A stretch of 46,997 bases of DNA from positions 1 through 46,997 of the forward strand of contig CACZZA010000002.1 in NCBI GenBank assembly GCA_902785485.1, given 5' to 3'. This document shows positions 43,540 to 46,997 of this stretch, in pieces. Position 1 is the stretch's first letter; each line of letters begins with the position of its first letter. Origin of the DNA: an uncultured Ruminococcus sp. Its GTDB lineage: Bacteria; Bacillota; Clostridia; Oscillospirales; CAG-272. The notes below the pieces were generated by a model that was not told the DNA's origin, did not search any database, and worked only from the letters and a program-made list of their open reading frames with translations. The position numbers and the translations under genes were made by a program.

Positions 43540-44666
43540 CCAACCGTAAACTGACCTTTATTCGTATGTCGTTCAAGAGTCTCGTCCGGAAAAGATCGTT
43601 CTGGCTCTGTATCGCCCTGATTCCTCTGTTCGTCCTGTTCGTTTCCGTGACGTCGAAGGATGACTCGGGAGTTCTGAAGATCGGAGTCCTGTATGAAGAC
43701 TCCGACCCCGCGGGAAAGGAGATAGCAGAATCCCTGATCAACGACGACCATCTTATCTACTTCTTCCGCGCGGAAGATGAAGAAAGCTCGATACACGACA
43801 TAGTGCGCGGGCGTCTCGACGCTCTGTGGATATTCGAGGGCGACACCGAAAGCAGGATGCGCGAGTATTTTACCGGGAAATCAAAAGACCCGTTCGTCCG
43901 CGTTTTTGAACGCGAGGGAAGCATCACGCTGTTCATGAGTCACGAGTTTCTGTACGGCGCGATGTACCCGAAGATCGCCTACATAATTTACGAGGACTTC
44001 GTGGAAAGAAACCTCGTTCCGAAGGCGGAGATCACCGAAGAACAGATCAAAGAAGCGTACGCAAAGCACGCCGATACCGGTAGTATCGTGGTTTTCGATA
44101 CGATCGAAGGCGGAAAAGCCGAGCAAAAGACCGACTATCTGACTCTTCCTTTGCGCGGTCTGCTTTCGCTTACGGTACTGCTCTGTGCCCTTGCGGGAGC
44201 GCTGTATTACAGACACGACCTCGAGACCGGCAAATATAACTGCATAAGCGCGAAAAAACGTCTGTTTCCCGCTTACGCGACGGTGTTCCCGGCGGCGTTC
44301 ATCTGCGGAGCCGCGGTCTACGTAACTCTCGTTGTGTCGTCGCAGGTCGAGTCCGCGGCGTGGGAAGCGCTGGCAATGGCGCTGTATATCTGGGCGGTGA
44401 CGTCTGTCGGCGTGCTGTTCGGACTTGTCATACCTTCGGTAAAGGCACTCGGCGCCGTCGTGCCGATGTATATGCTCACCTGTACGCTGCTCTCGCCTAT
44501 CTTTTACAACCTGCCGATGTTGACGCCGATAATGCGTTTTCTTCCGAATTACCACTATCTCGCGTCGTCGTATAATAAGGAACTGTTAATGTCTCTCGGA
44601 ATATTTGCTGCTGTGATAACGGTCCTTACTTTCGTTGCCGATAAAATCCGGGCGAGGCTCGCCTGA
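43536..44666 (+). CDS. ABC-2 type transporter permease, second subunit
   Basis: 376 residues with the same plan as its neighbour: N-terminal helix (FWLCIALIPLFVLFVSV), outer domain to about 200, then six hydrophobic helices. It starts at GTG overlapping the previous stop (GTGA) after GGGAGGTGAG. The two permeases probably form a heterodimer served by the ATPase. Confidence 0.83.
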   Translation: MTNRKLTFIRMSFKSLVRKRSFWLCIALIPLFVLFVSVTSKDDSGVLKIGVLYEDSDPAGKEIAESLINDDHLIYFFRAEDEESSIHDIVRGRLDALWIFEGDTESRMREYFTGKSKDPFVRVFEREGSITLFMSHEFLYGAMYPKIAYIIYEDFVERNLVPKAEITEEQIKEAYAKHADTGSIVVFDTIEGGKAEQKTDYLTLPLRGLLSLTVLLCALAGALYYRHDLETGKYNCISAKKRLFPAYATVFPAAFICGAAVYVTLVVSSQVESAAWEALAMALYIWAVTSVGVLFGLVIPSVKALGAVVPMYMLTCTLLSPIFYNLPMLTPIMRFLPNYHYLASSYNKELLMSLGIFAAVITVLTFVADKIRARLA

Positions 44667-44686
44667 AAGAGAAAGGACCTTTTTCT

Positions 44687-45775
44687 ATGTGGAACGTTAT
44701 TTTACTCGTTCTTTCCGCTATGACTCTCGCGGGAATAATCTATCTCACGACACGTGTGCGAAAATTCACGCCGTTCGTCCGTCTTGCCGAAAAGCACAAG
44801 GCGCTCTCCGTCCTGCTCGCTCTGGCGTGCGTTCTGACGGTCGGTTTTTTCGCGTTCATCAACCTGTATTCGGTAGTTATCGTCTTTTTGCATCTCGTGA
44901 TATTCTGGGCGCTGTTCGATCTCGGTTTCCTCATCGGGCGTAAGATAGCCAAAAAAGAACGCAAACGTTATATCGAGGGCGTGTGCGCGATCCTCTTTAC
45001 CGCCGTTTACCTTTCGGTCGGCTGGTATAACGCGCACCGCGTCGTCGAAACGGGCTTTTCGGTCAAGTTTTCAAAGGTCGGCTCTCCTCTGCGTATAGTC
45101 GAAGTCGCCGATTCTCATCTCGGGATCACGCTTGACGGACGGGAGTTCGCCGAACAGATGGAAAGGGTAAACGGTACGGATCCCGACGTCGTCGTCATTG
45201 TGGGTGACTTTGTGGACGACGACAGCGAGAAGAAAGATATGCTCCTCGCGTGCGAGGCGCTCGGAAAACTGAAAACGAAGTACGGAGTATATTTCGTTTA
45301 CGGCAATCACGACGACGGATATTTCTCGTATCGGGATTTCAGCTCGAAAGAGCTGCGGGAGGCTTTGACGTCCAACGGAGTCGTCATCCTGGAAGACTCG
45401 TCTGTCGAGATAACCGACGGGGTCGTCCTTGTCGGACGGCTCGACCGTACGTTTGCTAAGCGTCTCGACGCTCCGTCTCTTACAAAAGACCTCGACAAAG
45501 ACAAGTATATAGTTATGCTCGACCATCAGCCGAACGATTACGACGCTGAAGAAAAATCGGGCGCTGACCTCGTTCTGTCGGGGCATACACACGGCGGGCA
45601 TATTTTCCCCGCGGGAGAGATAGGGCTGCTCATAGGAGCGAACGACCGCGTGTACGGAAGCGAGACGCGCGGAGGGACGACGTTCTTCGTCACGAGCGGC
45701 ATTTCGGGATGGGGGATACCCTTCAAGACCTTCTGCAAGTCCGAATACGTCGTGATCGACGTTCTTCCCGAATAA
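44687..45775 (+). CDS. Membrane-anchored metallophosphoesterase (YkoQ/YaeI-like)
   Basis: 362 residues. Three to four N-terminal helices (to about 125) anchor a calcineurin-like phosphoesterase domain with all metal motifs: D-x-H in VADSHLG, GDxxD in VGDFVDD, GNHDD, and GHTHGGH. Relatives act on phospholipid or nucleotide phosphates; the substrate here is unknown. AAAGGA lies before the ATG, 20 bases after the permease, so it may be cotranscribed with the exporter. Confidence 0.88.
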   Translation: MWNVILLVLSAMTLAGIIYLTTRVRKFTPFVRLAEKHKALSVLLALACVLTVGFFAFINLYSVVIVFLHLVIFWALFDLGFLIGRKIAKKERKRYIEGVCAILFTAVYLSVGWYNAHRVVETGFSVKFSKVGSPLRIVEVADSHLGITLDGREFAEQMERVNGTDPDVVVIVGDFVDDDSEKKDMLLACEALGKLKTKYGVYFVYGNHDDGYFSYRDFSSKELREALTSNGVVILEDSSVEITDGVVLVGRLDRTFAKRLDAPSLTKDLDKDKYIVMLDHQPNDYDAEEKSGADLVLSGHTHGGHIFPAGEIGLLIGANDRVYGSETRGGTTFFVTSGISGWGIPFKTFCKSEYVVIDVLPE

Positions 45776-45777
45776 TG

Positions 45778-45806
45778 AATATTCATACAAACAGTGAATA
45801 TTTTTT
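45778..45806 (+). terminator. AT-rich terminator after the phosphoesterase gene
   Basis: AATATTCA (45778-45785) pairs with TGAATATT (45795-45802), followed by TTTT. It separates this unit from the T-box transcript. Confidence 0.6.
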
Positions 45807-45817
45807 CAATTTGCCTA

Positions 45818-45846
45818 TTGACAAATAAAAAAACCTGTGTTAAAAT
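45818..45846 (+). promoter_or_regulatory. Promoter of the T-box/trpB transcript
   Basis: TTGACA (45818-45823) and TAAAAT (45841-45846) are 17 bases apart. Transcription would start near 45853, at the foot of stem I. Confidence 0.8.
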
Positions 45847-45852
45847 GTGCTA

Positions 45853-46120
45853 AACCGATGAGGAAGAGTAAGTAAGTTTCGCAACCGCTTTACAGAGAGC
45901 CGCGGACGGTGTGATCGCGGCAGGCAGGACGGAGCCGAATGGACTTCCGAGGGCGAACGGAAAAGCGGATGACGCTTAGTATGCGAGCCGGAGCGACTCA
46001 CCGTAAAAGGAGTCAGCGTATGAAACGTACGCGTGAGCGGGCGTCTTTAAGGCGTCAAGCAGGGTGGCACCGCAGGATATTATCCTGTCCTTGCAAAAAA
46101 GCAGGGACAGGCTTTTTTTG
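45853..46120 (+). ncRNA. T-box leader with probable Trp (UGG) specifier
   Basis: Stem I begins near GATGAGGAAGAGTAAGTAA, with AGAGAGCCG in the loop E/AG region. The probable specifier is TGG in GAATGGACTT (about 45937-45946). The invariant T-box AGGGTGGCACCGC lies at 46061-46073. Arms CCTGTCC (46084-46090) and GGGACAGG (46104-46111) followed by CTTTTTTT form the terminator. Uncharged tRNA-Trp would pair with the specifier and T-box and allow read-through. The codon agrees with the downstream gene. Confidence 0.93.
46084..46119 (+). terminator. T-box terminator
   Basis: CCTGTCC-T-TGC pairs with GCA-GGGACAGG around an A-rich loop, followed by a C and seven T. It is the off-state of the leader; the antiterminator would use the T-box bases just upstream. 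Confidence 0.85.
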
Positions 46121-46149
46121 TCCCAAATACAGAAAGGAGACATACTGAT

Positions 46150-46997
46150 ATGTCAAAAGAAAACATCCCTTACAAGATCTATCTCGAAGAAAGCGAGATG
46201 CCGACGTCTTGGTATAATCTCCGCGCGGACATGAAGAACAAACCCGCGCCGCTCCTCAATCCGGCGACCCATCAGCCGATGAAAGCCGAGGAACTCGAAG
46301 GCGTGTTCTGCAAGGAACTCGTGGCGCAGGAACTCAACAACACCGACGCTTTTATCCCGATCCCGCAGGAGATACGCGACTTTTACAAGATGTACCGTCC
46401 GTCGCCCTTGGTCAGAGCTTACTGCCTCGAAAAGAAGCTCGGCACACCCGCGAAGATCTACTACAAATTCGAGGGAAACAACACGAGCGGAAGCCATAAG
46501 CTCAATTCCGCCATCGCCCAGGCGTACTACGCAAAGAAGCAGGGACTCAAGGGCGTGACCACCGAGACCGGAGCGGGTCAGTGGGGCACGGCGCTCTCGA
46601 TGGCGTGCAGTTATTTCGATCTTGACTGCAAGGTGTTCATGGTCAAGGTCTCGTACGAACAAAAGCCGTTCCGCCGCGAAGTGATGCGCACCTACGGCGC
46701 GTCGGTCACTCCGTCGCCGTCGATGGAGACCAATATCGGACGCAAGATCAACGCAGAGCATCCCGGCACGACGGGAAGCCTCGGCTGCGCGATCTCCGAG
46801 GCGGTCGAGGTCGCCGTATCGTCGGAAGGCTACCGCTACGTTCTCGGAAGCGTACTCAATCAGGTGCTGCTGCATCAGTCGGTCATCGGACTCGAAACGA
46901 AAGCGGCGCTCGATAAATACGGCGTCAAACCCGATATGATCATCGGCTGCGCAGGCGGCGGAAGCAACCTCGGCGGACTTATCGCTCCGTTTATGGG
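46150..46997 (+). CDS. trpB: Tryptophan synthase beta chain, TrpB2 type (3' end missing)
   Basis: Pyridoxal-phosphate enzyme joining indole and serine to make tryptophan. 282 residues are visible before the window ends. PLP-lysine motif NNTSGSHKLNSA near 115, TTETGAGQWGTALS near 140 and phosphate loop GCAGGGSNLGG near 268 are present. The longer N-terminus (ISLE-like start, RPSPLVRAYCLEKKLG) and GSHKLN in place of GAHKIN mark the TrpB2 group, which works without TrpA. AAAGGAG precedes the ATG. Under T-box control it would be made when charged tRNA-Trp is low, for indole salvage. What follows it is outside the window. Confidence 0.93.
   Translation, partial: MSKENIPYKIYLEESEMPTSWYNLRADMKNKPAPLLNPATHQPMKAEELEGVFCKELVAQELNNTDAFIPIPQEIRDFYKMYRPSPLVRAYCLEKKLGTPAKIYYKFEGNNTSGSHKLNSAIAQAYYAKKQGLKGVTTETGAGQWGTALSMACSYFDLDCKVFMVKVSYEQKPFRREVMRTYGASVTPSPSMETNIGRKINAEHPGTTGSLGCAISEAVEVAVSSEGYRYVLGSVLNQVLLHQSVIGLETKAALDKYGVKPDMIIGCAGGGSNLGGLIAPFM

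Overview
The window is a 47 kb stretch of chromosome from a Clostridia-type Firmicute, most likely an uncultured gut lineage. The evidence is one continuous S10-spc-alpha ribosomal superoperon, a zinc-type S14, single-chain glycyl-tRNA synthetase, adjacent hisS and aspS, an AbrB-type regulator, a T-box leader, a tandem glycine riboswitch, strong GGAGG ribosome-binding sites and TTGACA/TATAAT promoters. Reading frames are intact under the standard bacterial code. There are no insertion sequences, phage genes, CRISPR arrays, rRNA or tRNA genes.

Layout. 1-2.2 kb: 3' part of a degenerate LytR-CpsA-Psr-like gene, then glyS. 2.2-4.4 kb: a tandem glycine riboswitch on the minus strand with its own promoter and terminator but no protein gene behind it, then an alanine/glycine:cation symporter (minus) with its own structured leader. 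4.6-7.2 kb: a uracil uptake and salvage operon (uraA-upp) preceded by a leader-peptide attenuator. 7.2-11.6 kb: a GntR-LacI hybrid regulator divergent from two cytoplasmic glycosidases (GH113-like, GH20). 11.6-18.3 kb: an Lhr-like helicase (minus), an unknown NodB-like protein, hisS and aspS. 18.3-18.6 kb: an AbrB-like regulator with a zinc knuckle (minus).

18.9-35.0 kb: the superoperon rpsJ-rplC-rplD-rplW-rplB-rpsS-rplV-rpsC-rplP-rpmC-rpsQ-rplN-rplX-rplE-rpsN-rpsH-rplF-rplR-rpsE-rpmD-rplO-secY-adk-map-KOW-infA-rpmJ-rpsM-rpsK-rpsD-rpoA-rplQ, run from a promoter near 18.9 kb through a long structured leader to a terminator at 35.0 kb. 35.0-39.5 kb: htpG, a divergent prephenate-dehydratase-like protein and a phosphohexomutase. 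39.6-41.6 kb: a zinc-ribbon membrane protein with heptapeptide repeats. 41.6-45.8 kb: an ABC exporter (ATPase and two permeases) and a membrane metallophosphoesterase. 45.8-47.0 kb: a T-box leader with a probable UGG (Trp) specifier, then the start of a TrpB2-type tryptophan synthase beta gene that runs off the window.

The most interesting material is regulatory RNA. (1) The uraA-upp leader combines a 29-codon ORF with a good ribosome-binding site, a very U-rich end and a terminator starting four bases after its stop codon. This is the layout of the UTP-sensing coupled attenuators of enteric pyrBI and pyrE, with no recognisable PyrR site. (2) The glycine riboswitch is aimed at the 3' end of glyS, so read-through would make RNA antisense to glycyl-tRNA synthetase mRNA. 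(3) The symporter leader folds into a structure I do not recognise, followed by a possible terminator. All three are readings of sequence pattern and have not been tested.
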